Positions 1 to 6,016 of a stretch of DNA of 6,201 bases are shown here, in pieces. The translations under genes were made by a program, and so were the position numbers. Numbering within the stretch: the first letter of the stretch is position 1; every line of letters starts with the position of its first letter. The notes beneath the pieces are model-generated. The model was not told the origin of the DNA and made no database searches. It saw only the letters and a program-made list of their open reading frames with translations. Source of the DNA: Alphaproteobacteria bacterium (GTDB taxonomy: Bacteria > Pseudomonadota > Alphaproteobacteria > Rhizobiales > Xanthobacteraceae); the NCBI GenBank assembly GCA_005884465.1, contig VAZH01000044.1, forward strand, positions 1-6,201, written 5' to 3'.

Positions 1-639
1 GGCGACATCCTCGTTCGACCATGCGGTCTGGATCTCGCCGAGCAACCGTTCGAAGGTTTCGTAATCGCTCGGCGTAATCTCTAGCGGCGCGCTGCCCGAT
101 CCCAGCCCGAAACCGGTTCCGGTGCGGAAGCTCGATTGCGCGCCGGGGCCAGCGGCCGCGCCGGCATAGGCCGACGCCGGCGCGTGACGGCGTTGCCACC
201 ACGACATCGCCAGCCGCACCACGAGGATGATCAAGCCGATCTGCAGGATCAGGCCGAAGATCGAGGCCATTCCGCCGAGCCCGCCGAACATTCCACCACC
301 GAACAACATGCCTAACAGGCCGGCGCCGAGGAAGCCCGCGGCGAGGCCGCCTAGCATGCCCATGCCGGGCCGGTTGAAGAACCCGCCGCCGGCCGGCGCG
401 GGCGCGCCCATCCCGGGGCTGCCCGGCTGGGTGAAGGTGCGGTTAAACGGTTGGGCGGTACCCGGCGCCGTCGGCGTGCTTGGGGGCGCGGAAAACGTTC
501 GCCCGCCCCGGGAACCCGAGCTCATGCCACCGCCGACGCGGGCGTCGGCCGACGAGATCGCGACCACCAATGGCAGCGCCAGCGATAAAACGACGGCAAT
601 CGCCTTGACGAAGCCGCGTGTGCGTTGCGTGAATTTCAT
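1..639 (-). CDS. Tim44-like domain protein, N-terminal part (runs off left edge)
   Basis: The first 213 codons read from ATG at 639 without a stop to the window edge. Residues 1-33 look like a Sec signal peptide: a basic start (MKFTQRTRGFVK), a hydrophobic stretch at about 13-29, and a likely cleavage site after A31-D32-A33. Next comes a Gly/Pro/Ser/Thr-rich low-complexity linker (34-92). A glycine-rich hydrophobic segment (about 95-123, GGLAAGFLGAGLLGMLFGGG) and a second hydrophobic helix (about 124-146), ending in the basic WWQRR, follow. The last visible part, from about residue 189 (ITPSDYETFERLLGEIQTAWSNED), matches the start of the Tim44-like domain as I remember it. Mitochondrial Tim44 tethers the import motor. 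The role of these bacterial relatives is poorly defined, so I assign none. The start is supported by a GAGGA ribosome-binding site 8 nt upstream. An alternative name would be a generic membrane protein, but the N-terminal architecture is characteristic. Confidence 0.85.
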   Translation of the reverse strand, partial: MKFTQRTRGFVKAIAVVLSLALPLVVAISSADARVGGGMSSGSRGGRTFSAPPSTPTAPGTAQPFNRTFTQPGSPGMGAPAPAGGGFFNRPGMGMLGGLAAGFLGAGLLGMLFGGGMFGGLGGMASIFGLILQIGLIILVVRLAMSWWQRRHAPASAYAGAAAGPGAQSSFRTGTGFGLGSGSAPLEITPSDYETFERLLGEIQTAWSNEDVA

Positions 640-774
640 GTCCCTTTTCCTCAATCCCCGGCAGGGGGACGCGCCACTAAGATGGGCAGTGCGGCCTAAA
701 AGTGAAGCCACTATCGGGAACCGCGGCTGCGGCCCTCCGTCGCGGGTGGGCGGGCGATAACGTCATTAGAGTTC
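640..774 (-). other. Gap upstream of the Tim44-like gene, no clear promoter
   Basis: This stretch must hold the leader, and probably the promoter, of the Tim44-like gene. On the minus strand I see only a weak match, TTCACT then CATCTT with about 16 nt between them (4/6 and 3/6 to the sigma-70 boxes), which I do not consider convincing. No small gene, tRNA or further repeat was recognised here. Confidence 0.3.
648..652 (-). promoter_or_regulatory. Ribosome-binding site of the Tim44-like gene
   Basis: On the minus strand GAGGA lies 8 nt before the ATG at 639. It is the best Shine-Dalgarno match of any gene start in this window and supports the chosen start. A small hairpin (TCCCC/GGGGA, 655-659 with 665-669) lies just upstream in the leader. 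Whether it matters is unknown. Confidence 0.6.
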
Positions 775-860
775 GTCACCCCCGCTTGACCCGGGGTCCA
801 TCCCTTTTCGCCAGAACTCTTCTGAAGAGGATGGATGGCCGGGTCGAGCCCGGCCATGAC
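775..860. repeat. Imperfect palindromic repeat downstream of cckA, possible transcription terminator
   Basis: Two arms pair across this element. The 7-mer at 797-803 (TCCATCC) pairs with 829-835, and 785-794 pairs with 839-848 (nine Watson-Crick pairs and one G-T), with small internal loops. The 25-nt centre contains a CAGAA/TTCTG mini-hairpin (812-816, 820-824). An alternative local fold has a perfect 9-bp stem, ATGGCCGGG/CCCGGCCAT (835-843, 849-857), with a TCGAG loop. GTCA at 775-778 can close the whole on TGAC at 857-860. The element starts 15 nt beyond the cckA stop, so the GC-rich stem could end the cckA transcript, but no T-run follows on the minus strand. It resembles interspersed palindromes I recall from Bradyrhizobium-type genomes. 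Family membership needs a genome search. Confidence 0.65.
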
Positions 861-875
861 AAGGAATGGACGCCC

Positions 876-3437
876 TCACGACGGCGTCATGGTTTCCTTC
901 ACCGCGGCGACCAGCTGGCTCAGCGTGAACGGTTTTGGCAGGAAGGCAAATTGCTGGTTCTCCGGCAGGCTCTTGTCGAAGGCATCCTCGGCATAGCCCG
1001 AGACGAAGATGATCTTGAGGTCCGGATTGCGGCCCCGCATCGTTTTAAGCAGGGTCGGGCCATCCATCTCCGGCATGACCACGTCGGAAACCACGAGATC
1101 GACGGCGCCGTTCTTCTGCTCCAGCGCTTCCATCGCCTCGACGCCGTTCGAAGCCTCGATCACGCTGTAGCCGCGCGAGCGCAAGCCCCGCGCGTTCAGC
1201 GAGCGCAAGCCCTCCTCGTCTTCGACTAGCAGGATAGTGCCCTGCCCGGTGAGATCGGCCCGGGGTTTTGTCTCCGCCGCAGGCTCCTTGGCCGCGCCGT
1301 TGGCGGCCGCCGCATCGGGCTGGACCTCCTGCTCGGGATGATGCCGCGGCAGGAAGATGTGGAACGCGGTGCCCTGACCGGCCTCGGAGTCGACATAGAT
1401 AAAGCCGCCGGTCTGCTTGACGATGCCATACACCGTCGACAGGCCGAGGCCGGTGCCCTTGCCGACTTCCTTGGTCGAGAAGAACGGCTCAAAGATCTTG
1501 TCGACGATCTCCGGGGCAATGCCGGTGCCGGTGTCGATGACATCGATCCGCACATATTCCGCCGCCGGCATGCCTTTGTAGGTGAGGCGCCCGGACTCCT
1601 CCGATGTCACGTTGGCGGTTCTAACCGTCAGCGTGCCGCCATCGGCCATCGCATCGCGGGCGTTAACGGCCAGATTGACGATCACCTGCTCGAATTGCGA
1701 CAGATCCGCCTTGATCGGCCACAGGTCGCGACCATGCAGCACTTCCAGTTTTACCTTCTCACCGATCAGTCGCTTCAGCAGATTTTGGATATCCGACAGC
1801 GACTCACCGAGATCGAGCACCTGAGGCCGCAACGTCTGTTTGCGCGAGAACGCCAGCAGATGCCGCACCAGCGCGGCAGCGCGGTTCGCGTTCTGCTTGA
1901 TCTGCATGATATCCTGGAACGAGGGATCGGTCGGCTTGTGCGCGTTCAACAGGAAGTCGTTCGCCATCATGATGGCCGACAGCACGTTGTTGAAATCGTG
2001 CGCGATGCCGCCGGCGAGCTGGCCGACCATGTCCATCTTCTGCGACTGGTTGATCTGGTTCTCGAGCGCGCGCCGCTCGGTGGTTTCCAGCATGTAGACG
2101 ATGGCGGCCTCGGTCTCGCGCTCGTCTTCCTCGACCGCGGTGACGAAGAACTGCCCCCACCGCTCTCTGGCGCCTTCCAGCATCGCCTCGACCGGCGGGA
2201 TATCGCCCTGCCCCTCCGCGGCCTGGTTGATGGCCGCGATCAAGAGGTGGCGATCGCGCGCATTGACCGTTCTGAAGATCGACTTGCTGGCCGCGCCATC
2301 GGGACTGAGGCCTTGCGCCAGTTTTGCAAACCGGGCATTGGCGCGCACCACCGCGCCCGACCGGTCCACTGTCGCAATCGCCATCGGCGTATGATCGAAG
2401 AAGCGCATGAAGCGCACTTCGGCGGCGCGCTGCGGGTCGGAACGCTCGTCACGCGCGCGGCTGACCACCAGCGTGCGCGATGCGCCGGGCGCGCCGTCCG
2501 CTCCGAATGCCAGCTTGTGATAGAGACGCACCGGCACCGTCTTGCCGCCGCGCATTCTAAGATCGATGTCGAACACCTCGGTTTTGACTTCGCCCGGTAC
2601 CGGCGGAATCGATGTCAACAGTGCCGCGCCGTCGCCGGATACGATGTCGGTCAGCTTCAAACCGCCCGACCCGATCTCGGCGAGATCGTAATCCAGCCAG
2701 TTCGCGAGCGTGGCGTTGACGTAGACCATGTCTCCGGCGGGATTGACCGAGAAGAAGCCGCACGGCGCATGATCGAGATATTCGATGGCGTGCTGCAGTT
2801 CCTGGAATACGTCCTCCTGCCGCTCGCGGTCGCGGGTGATGTCCGCGATCGACCACACCGCGTATTTCGCCTCGCGCTTGCTCCGGCCGAGCGGCCGAAC
2901 CCGCATCCGCAGCCAGCGGCCATGCGCGCCATCCTGGCCTGCGATGCGGACCTCTTCCTGCTGCCGCTTGCCTTCGCGCGCCGCCTTGAGCAGGCGGAAC
3001 ACCGCTTCCGACACATCGGGATTGCCGATGAAGACCCGCTCCACCGGGCGCGCCTCCTGCGCGGTCGCCGCACCCGTGAGCGCCAGATAGGCCGCGTTGG
3101 AATAGACCACGTGGCCGCCGGGATCGGTCACCGCCAACCCGTCATAGGCAAGGTCGGCGATGCGGCCCTTGACGGGATCGTCGGCAGTACGATCGGCGAA
3201 GCGAATGATTCCCGCAGCGTACGCGAACAGGCCAAACAGCCCGACCATGGCCAGGAGCGCAAGCAGGCCAAGGATATAAGGCTGCGCCTGCGCGCGGCCG
3301 ATGGTCATGAGCACGATCGCGACCGCGACGATGCCGCCGGCCACCAGCAGCACCAGAATGATGCTGCCGCCGCGCCGCGCCGGCTCATGGGCGGTCACCG
3401 GCCCGCGTGACAGATCATGGTCAGTTTCGGCGGTCAT
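876..3437 (-). CDS. cckA: Cell-cycle hybrid sensor histidine kinase CckA
   Basis: A complete 853-residue inner-membrane hybrid kinase. Two transmembrane helices (about 25-46 and 53-79) are followed by three PAS-like segments (about 93-200, 212-328 and 340-452). The kinase core then shows the H-box GGIAHDFNN with phospho-accepting H480, N-box NLAVNARDAM (N592), G1 DTGTGI (D635), F-box EPFFSTK (650-656) and G2 GKGTGLGLS (659-667). A linker rich in Ala, Glu and Pro (about 700-730) leads to a C-terminal receiver with acidic pocket E739/D740, phospho-acceptor D785, S813 and K835. All catalytic residues are intact. In Caulobacter, CckA switches between kinase and phosphatase and signals through ChpT to CtrA and CpdR. 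That role is inferred here from the family. The protein is longer than Caulobacter CckA (about 690 residues), which fits an additional PAS region. No Shine-Dalgarno is visible at ATG 3437, but no ATG, GTG or TTG lies upstream in frame before the stop at 3549-3551. Confidence 0.95.
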   Translation of the reverse strand: MTAETDHDLSRGPVTAHEPARRGGSIILVLLVAGGIVAVAIVLMTIGRAQAQPYILGLLALLAMVGLFGLFAYAAGIIRFADRTADDPVKGRIADLAYDGLAVTDPGGHVVYSNAAYLALTGAATAQEARPVERVFIGNPDVSEAVFRLLKAAREGKRQQEEVRIAGQDGAHGRWLRMRVRPLGRSKREAKYAVWSIADITRDRERQEDVFQELQHAIEYLDHAPCGFFSVNPAGDMVYVNATLANWLDYDLAEIGSGGLKLTDIVSGDGAALLTSIPPVPGEVKTEVFDIDLRMRGGKTVPVRLYHKLAFGADGAPGASRTLVVSRARDERSDPQRAAEVRFMRFFDHTPMAIATVDRSGAVVRANARFAKLAQGLSPDGAASKSIFRTVNARDRHLLIAAINQAAEGQGDIPPVEAMLEGARERWGQFFVTAVEEDERETEAAIVYMLETTERRALENQINQSQKMDMVGQLAGGIAHDFNNVLSAIMMANDFLLNAHKPTDPSFQDIMQIKQNANRAAALVRHLLAFSRKQTLRPQVLDLGESLSDIQNLLKRLIGEKVKLEVLHGRDLWPIKADLSQFEQVIVNLAVNARDAMADGGTLTVRTANVTSEESGRLTYKGMPAAEYVRIDVIDTGTGIAPEIVDKIFEPFFSTKEVGKGTGLGLSTVYGIVKQTGGFIYVDSEAGQGTAFHIFLPRHHPEQEVQPDAAAANGAAKEPAAETKPRADLTGQGTILLVEDEEGLRSLNARGLRSRGYSVIEASNGVEAMEALEQKNGAVDLVVSDVVMPEMDGPTLLKTMRGRNPDLKIIFVSGYAEDAFDKSLPENQQFAFLPKPFTLSQLVAAVKETMTPS

Positions 3438-3588
3438 GCGAAGGGACGCAGCCTGTCGACATCGAGGGGACGCGCTTTTCGCGCGCCTCTCCCTGAGTGC
3501 CTGAATCGGCCCCGCGAGCGCAAGTCCGTCAAGCCTGCTTTTTGCTGGTTACGCTCATTTCCAGCACATTTCCCTGCCGCGAACCGAA
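3438..3588 (-). other. flhB-cckA intergenic gap (cckA leader)
   Basis: The 151 nt between the flhB stop and the cckA start hold no gene I can support. On the minus strand TTGACG (3532-3527) could be a -35 box, but 17 nt on the expected -10 reads CCGATT, a poor match, so a cckA promoter is only possible. A short hairpin (CGCGC, 3471-3475, with GCGCG, 3481-3485, loop TTTTC) lies in the presumed leader. No T-rich terminator follows flhB, so read-through from the flagellar genes into cckA cannot be excluded. No TTAA half-site of a CtrA box is present. Confidence 0.4.
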
Positions 3589-4668
3589 TCACGCCCGCCA
3601 GCCGGACAACCCGCGCTTGAGACCCATGACGTAGCCGATAACTTCCGCGACCGCATGATAGTGTTCCACCGGGATCTCGTCGTCGATCTCCACGGTGGCA
3701 TGCAAGGCCCTCGCCAGCGGCACGTTCTCGACGATCGGGACGTCGTGCTCGGCGGCGATTTCCCTGATCTTGAGCGCGATCGTATCGACGCCCTTGGCCA
3801 CGCAGACCGGCGCCGACATGCCGCGCTCGTATGAAAGCGCCACCGCGTAGTGGGTCGGGTTGGTGATGACAACGGAGGCCTTGGGAACCGCGGCCATCAT
3901 GCGCTTCTTCATCCGCGCCTGGCGCAATTGCCTGATCCGGCCCTTGACGTGCGGATCGCCCTCGGACTGCTTGAACTCCTCCTTCATTTCCTGCAGCGAC
4001 ATCTTCTGCCGCTGGAACCATTGCCGGTATTGGAAGAAAAAGTCGGCGATTGCGACCACCGCGAGCATCGCCACGACAGCGCCCAATAGATGCAGGGTCA
4101 GCCCGGTGGTGGCGCCCAACACCGCTGCCGGGTCGAACCGCACCATCGATTCCAGCCGATGACGCTCGGGCCACAGCACCGCCGTCATCACCGCGCCGAG
4201 CGCCGCTACCTTGAAAAGGCCCTTGCCGAAGTTCGCCGCCGCCTGCTTGCCGAAGATCCGCTTGGCCCCGGCCGCAGGCGAGATCTTGCTCAATTTCGGC
4301 TTGAGGGACTCGCCCGACCACACCAGCCGGTGCTGCACCATGTTGCCGGCAATCGCCGCGAGCGCCAGCATCAACAGCGGCACGCCGAGCACTGCGATCA
4401 GGAGATATTCCAGGCTTTTCGCCAGCGCCATCAGGCCGGGCCCATCGGCATGGATCATCCAGGAATTGGCGACCAGATTGCGCAGCGGCATCACGATGCC
4501 GCCGCCGATCGATCCGGAAAACGTCGACAGTAGCAGCGTCCCGGCTGCGATCACGAACCAGGTGTTGATCTCCTGGCTTTTGGCGACGTCGCCGCGGTCG
4601 TGGGCGTCATCCAGGCGTTTTTGCGTGGGGTCTTCTGTCTTATCCGCTGTGTCGTTTTCGTCGGCCAT
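3589..4668 (-). CDS. flhB: Flagellar type III export switch protein FlhB
   Basis: A complete 359-residue protein, close to the usual FlhB length. It is a membrane component of the flagellar export apparatus that wraps around the FliPQR gate and switches substrate specificity from rod/hook to filament proteins. The N-terminus has the family signature DKTEDPTQKRLDDAHDRGDVAKSQE (split over residues 9-33). Four hydrophobic segments follow (about 36-57, 86-108, 148-165 and 184-212). After a charged linker (about 213-262, including MSLQEMKEEFKQSEGDP) comes the cytoplasmic domain with the autocleavage motif N270-P271-T272-H273, which is intact, so self-cleavage between N and P is expected. The conserved block AVALSYERGMSAPVCVAKG follows it. 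The start lies 12 nt after the fliR stop, which implies co-transcription and perhaps translational coupling, since no good Shine-Dalgarno is visible before ATG 4668. The NPTH motif is shared with type III secretion homologues, but the flagellar neighbours decide the name. Confidence 0.97.
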   Translation of the reverse strand: MADENDTADKTEDPTQKRLDDAHDRGDVAKSQEINTWFVIAAGTLLLSTFSGSIGGGIVMPLRNLVANSWMIHADGPGLMALAKSLEYLLIAVLGVPLLMLALAAIAGNMVQHRLVWSGESLKPKLSKISPAAGAKRIFGKQAAANFGKGLFKVAALGAVMTAVLWPERHRLESMVRFDPAAVLGATTGLTLHLLGAVVAMLAVVAIADFFFQYRQWFQRQKMSLQEMKEEFKQSEGDPHVKGRIRQLRQARMKKRMMAAVPKASVVITNPTHYAVALSYERGMSAPVCVAKGVDTIALKIREIAAEHDVPIVENVPLARALHATVEIDDEIPVEHYHAVAEVIGYVMGLKRGLSGWRA

Positions 4669-4680
4669 GGTTTTCGGGCT

Positions 4681-5451
4681 TCATTTCAGCGGTATCAGCT
4701 CGTGCATGACGCCGATGAAATAATCGAGGAAGGTTCCCATCATCGCCGTGATGACGAGGGCGAATACGAGGAAGCCGGCCAGGATCGACAGCGGCACGCC
4801 GACGAAATAGACCTGCATCTGCGGCATCAGCCGCGCCAGCACGCCGAGCCCGATATTGAAGACCAGGCCGAATACCAGAAACGGCGCCGAAAGCTGCATG
4901 CCGATCTTGAACGCGGCGGCGAAGGCGCGGGTGGCGAGCGCCGCGATATCGCCGCTCGGCATCAACTGGCCCGGCGAAAAAATCGAGTAGCTGTCGTTGA
5001 GCGCGGCGATGACGAGGTGATGGCTGTCGGTTGCAAACAATAGCGTCACACCGAGGATGGTGAGAAAATTTCCGATCAATATGCCCTGCTGGCCCTGAGT
5101 CGGATCGACCGCGGTGACGAAGCCGAGGCCGAGCTGCTGGGCGATCACCGAGCCTGCGACCTGCAGCGCCGCGAGCGTCACCCGCGCGGTGGCGCCGAGC
5201 ACGACACCGATGACGATCTCGTGAACCATCAATACCAATAGCGGCGTCAGCGACTGCAGGTCGATCTGATAGGCGGCGCGATGCAGCGGCAAAATCACCA
5301 GCGTCAGCACCAGCGCGATCGCGAGCTTGATGCGAACCGGAATATTGGACTCGCCCAATCCCGGCAACAGCATCACCATCGCGCCGATGCGGGCGAATAC
5401 CAGCATGAAGGCGGCGGCGAGCGCGGGCAGCAGTGAAATATCGACGCGCAT
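4681..5451 (-). CDS. fliR: Flagellar export gate protein FliR
   Basis: A complete 256-residue, very hydrophobic protein with about six membrane segments. Family features visible are the N-terminal block RIGAMVMLLPGLGESNIPVR (21-40), the E78/G82/G86 region (HEIVIGVVLG), the DPTQG segment (116-120), and the C-terminal stretch LGVLARLMPQMQVYFVGVPL (202-221). FliR is the single-copy subunit that, with FliP and FliQ, forms the helical export gate in the membrane. The start is fixed closely: an in-frame TAG lies two codons upstream of ATG 5451 and there is no alternative start between them. An AGGA sits only 1-2 nt from the ATG, unusually close. A long hairpin element ends 10 nt upstream of the start, so expression could be affected by leader structure. 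flhB follows after 12 nt. Confidence 0.96.
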   Translation of the reverse strand: MRVDISLLPALAAAFMLVFARIGAMVMLLPGLGESNIPVRIKLAIALVLTLVILPLHRAAYQIDLQSLTPLLVLMVHEIVIGVVLGATARVTLAALQVAGSVIAQQLGLGFVTAVDPTQGQQGILIGNFLTILGVTLLFATDSHHLVIAALNDSYSIFSPGQLMPSGDIAALATRAFAAAFKIGMQLSAPFLVFGLVFNIGLGVLARLMPQMQVYFVGVPLSILAGFLVFALVITAMMGTFLDYFIGVMHELIPLK

Positions 5452-5452
5452 T

Positions 5453-5456
5453 TCCT
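5453..5456 (-). promoter_or_regulatory. Very close Shine-Dalgarno-like AGGA before fliR
   Basis: The minus strand reads TAGGAAATG, placing AGGA about one nucleotide from the fliR start instead of the usual 5-9. The TAG in the same stretch is an in-frame stop that rules out any upstream start. Nothing else in the 10 nt before the hairpin base resembles a ribosome-binding site, so fliR translation may be inefficient or depend on other features. Confidence 0.35.
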
Positions 5457-5461
5457 AGCCG

Positions 5462-5534
5462 CAGTGCGGTGGATTTGACATTCGCATCAGCATTTCCGCG
5501 AATCCTCCATGCGAATGTCAAATCCACAGCACTG
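5462..5534. repeat. Long inverted repeat IR1 in the fliR leader
   Basis: Arms 5462-5487 and 5509-5534 are reverse complements over 26 positions with one mismatch (5468/5528). The inner 19 (5469-5487 with 5509-5527) are perfect. The loop is 21 nt (5488-5508). The inner stem core is GACATTCGCAT. This could form a very stable hairpin in the fliQ-fliR transcript, ending 10 nt before the fliR ATG. It may affect RNA decay, read-through or fliR translation. Its near-perfect arms suggest either recent arrival or selection on the structure. Confidence 0.9.
5492..5521 (-). promoter_or_regulatory. Possible promoter inside IR1 facing fliR
   Basis: The right arm of IR1 carries a perfect TTGACA on the minus strand (5521-5516). 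Eighteen nucleotides downstream is GGAAAT (5497-5492), 3/6 to a -10 box. Transcription from here would start near 5485 and give fliR a short leader lacking the distal hairpin arm. The -10 match is poor, and the mirror arm gives a similar plus-strand match (TTGACA 5475-5480, GCGAAT 5498-5503), so this may be chance. Confidence 0.2.
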
Positions 5535-5549
5535 AAAAATTTATATTTG

Positions 5550-5625
5550 CTGGTGTCCCTACGGCTCTAACATTCGCAAGCGAGCCAGCCGCAACGGGAT
5601 GCGAATGTTAGAGCCGGAACACCAG
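5550..5625. repeat. Long inverted repeat IR2 downstream of fliQ
   Basis: The inner arms GGCTCTAACATTCGCA (5563-5578) and its complement (5600-5615) are perfect over 16 bp, plus a C-G pair at 5562/5616. The outer arms CTGGTGT (5550-5556) and ACACCAG (5619-5625) pair after a small asymmetric internal loop. The hairpin loop is 21 nt (5579-5599). It begins 6 nt after the fliQ stop codon in the direction of transcription. It shares the stem core ACATTCGCA and the loop length with IR1. Fifteen mostly A/T bases (5535-5549) separate the two elements. It could slow 3' decay of the fliQ message or partly terminate it. I recall similar stems in Bradyrhizobium-type genomes but could not check. Confidence 0.88.
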
Positions 5626-5631
5626 TGTGCA

Positions 5632-5895
5632 TCAGCCGCCTATGATTCGCGACGATATCCGCATCATCTGCCCGTGCAGCGAGTCCGCCATGAACGGCAG
5701 CGCCAGCAACAGGGTCACGAAGATCGCCAGGATCTTTGGCACGAATACCAGCGTCTGTTCCTGGATCTGCGTCAGCGCCTGAAACAGCGACACCACAACG
5801 CCGACCACGAGACCAACGATCATCAGCGGCGACGACACCACGATGATGGTCCAGATCGCATCGCGCGCCACATCAAGGGTTTCAGGACCGGTCAT
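5632..5895 (-). CDS. fliQ: Flagellar export gate protein FliQ
   Basis: A complete 87-residue protein, the typical FliQ size. Two hydrophobic hairpin helices (about 14-39 and 50-70) flank the family signature FQALTQIQEQTLVFVPKI (38-55). FliQ is present in about four copies per flagellar export gate and packs around FliP and FliR in the inner membrane. The start ATG at 5895 has only a weak purine-rich leader (GAGCGAGA) and no clear Shine-Dalgarno. The gene is isolated from its neighbours by structured repeats: 121 nt with a cloverleaf-type palindrome on the fliE side and 180 nt with two inverted repeats on the fliR side. The usual partner fliP is not in the window. In many alphaproteobacteria it lies elsewhere, so its absence is not surprising. 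Confidence 0.96.
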   Translation of the reverse strand: MTGPETLDVARDAIWTIIVVSSPLMIVGLVVGVVVSLFQALTQIQEQTLVFVPKILAIFVTLLLALPFMADSLHGQMMRISSRIIGG

Positions 5896-5923
5896 TTTTG
5901 TCTCGCTCGGCTTTATCTACGCC

Positions 5924-6005
5924 CGTCATTCCGGGATGGTCCGCAAGACCAGACCCGGAATTTCGAGATTCCGGGTTCGATGCTTCGCATCGTCCCGGAA
6001 TGACG
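5924..6005. repeat. Palindromic repeat with cloverleaf fold between fliE and fliQ
   Basis: A perfect 13-bp outer stem (CGTCATTCCGGGA at 5924-5936 with 5993-6005) encloses three consecutive hairpins. These are TGGTC/GACCA (5937-5941, 5947-5951, loop CGCAA), ACCCGGAAT/ATTCCGGGT (5953-5961, 5968-5976, loop of 6), and CGATGC/GCATCG (5978-5983, 5987-5992, loop TTC). Together they make an almost gap-free four-way junction, drawn like a tRNA but without tRNA features. The sequence closely resembles an interspersed element I remember from Bradyrhizobium and Rhodopseudomonas intergenic regions. It lies between two co-directional flagellar genes and could cause RNA processing, stabilise the upstream message, or attenuate transcription. 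Confidence 0.85.
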
Positions 6006-6016
6006 CCCTAGAGAAC

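Noticed and set aside
227..760. A plus-strand proline-rich open frame opposite the Tim44-like gene
   Set aside because: Its proline runs are the reverse reading of the Gly-rich segments of the real gene, which has a signal peptide and a good ribosome-binding site.
1338..3410. A 690-codon open frame on the plus strand opposite cckA
   Set aside because: It is antisense to a fully conserved, intact kinase. Its composition is rich in Arg, His, Asp and Ala, as expected for a reverse-frame reading of GC-rich codons. It shows no recognisable domain.
3434..4321. A 295-codon minus-strand frame overlapping flhB in another phase
   Set aside because: It overlaps flhB, whose family motifs are intact throughout, and its product is low-complexity and rich in Gly, Arg and Ala with no membrane or domain pattern. 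The frame is a GC-content shadow.
4640..5527. A 295-codon minus-strand frame overlapping fliR and reaching into IR1
   Set aside because: fliR explains this stretch with conserved residues. The overlapping reading is Arg/Ala-rich with no family resemblance.
5535..5549. The A/T-rich spacer between IR1 and IR2 (TATAAA on the minus strand) as a promoter
   Set aside because: No acceptable -35 box lies about 17 nt upstream on the minus strand. The A/T content alone is weak evidence.
5462..5625. CRISPR array, suggested by repeated stem cores with 21-nt gaps
   Set aside because: The repeats are inverted, not direct. There are only two units, and the 21-nt stretches are hairpin loops.
5924..6005. 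tRNA gene, suggested by the cloverleaf fold
   Set aside because: The outer stem is 13 bp, the arm and loop sizes are wrong, and there is no T-loop TTCGA in position, no anticodon-loop pattern and no CCA context.
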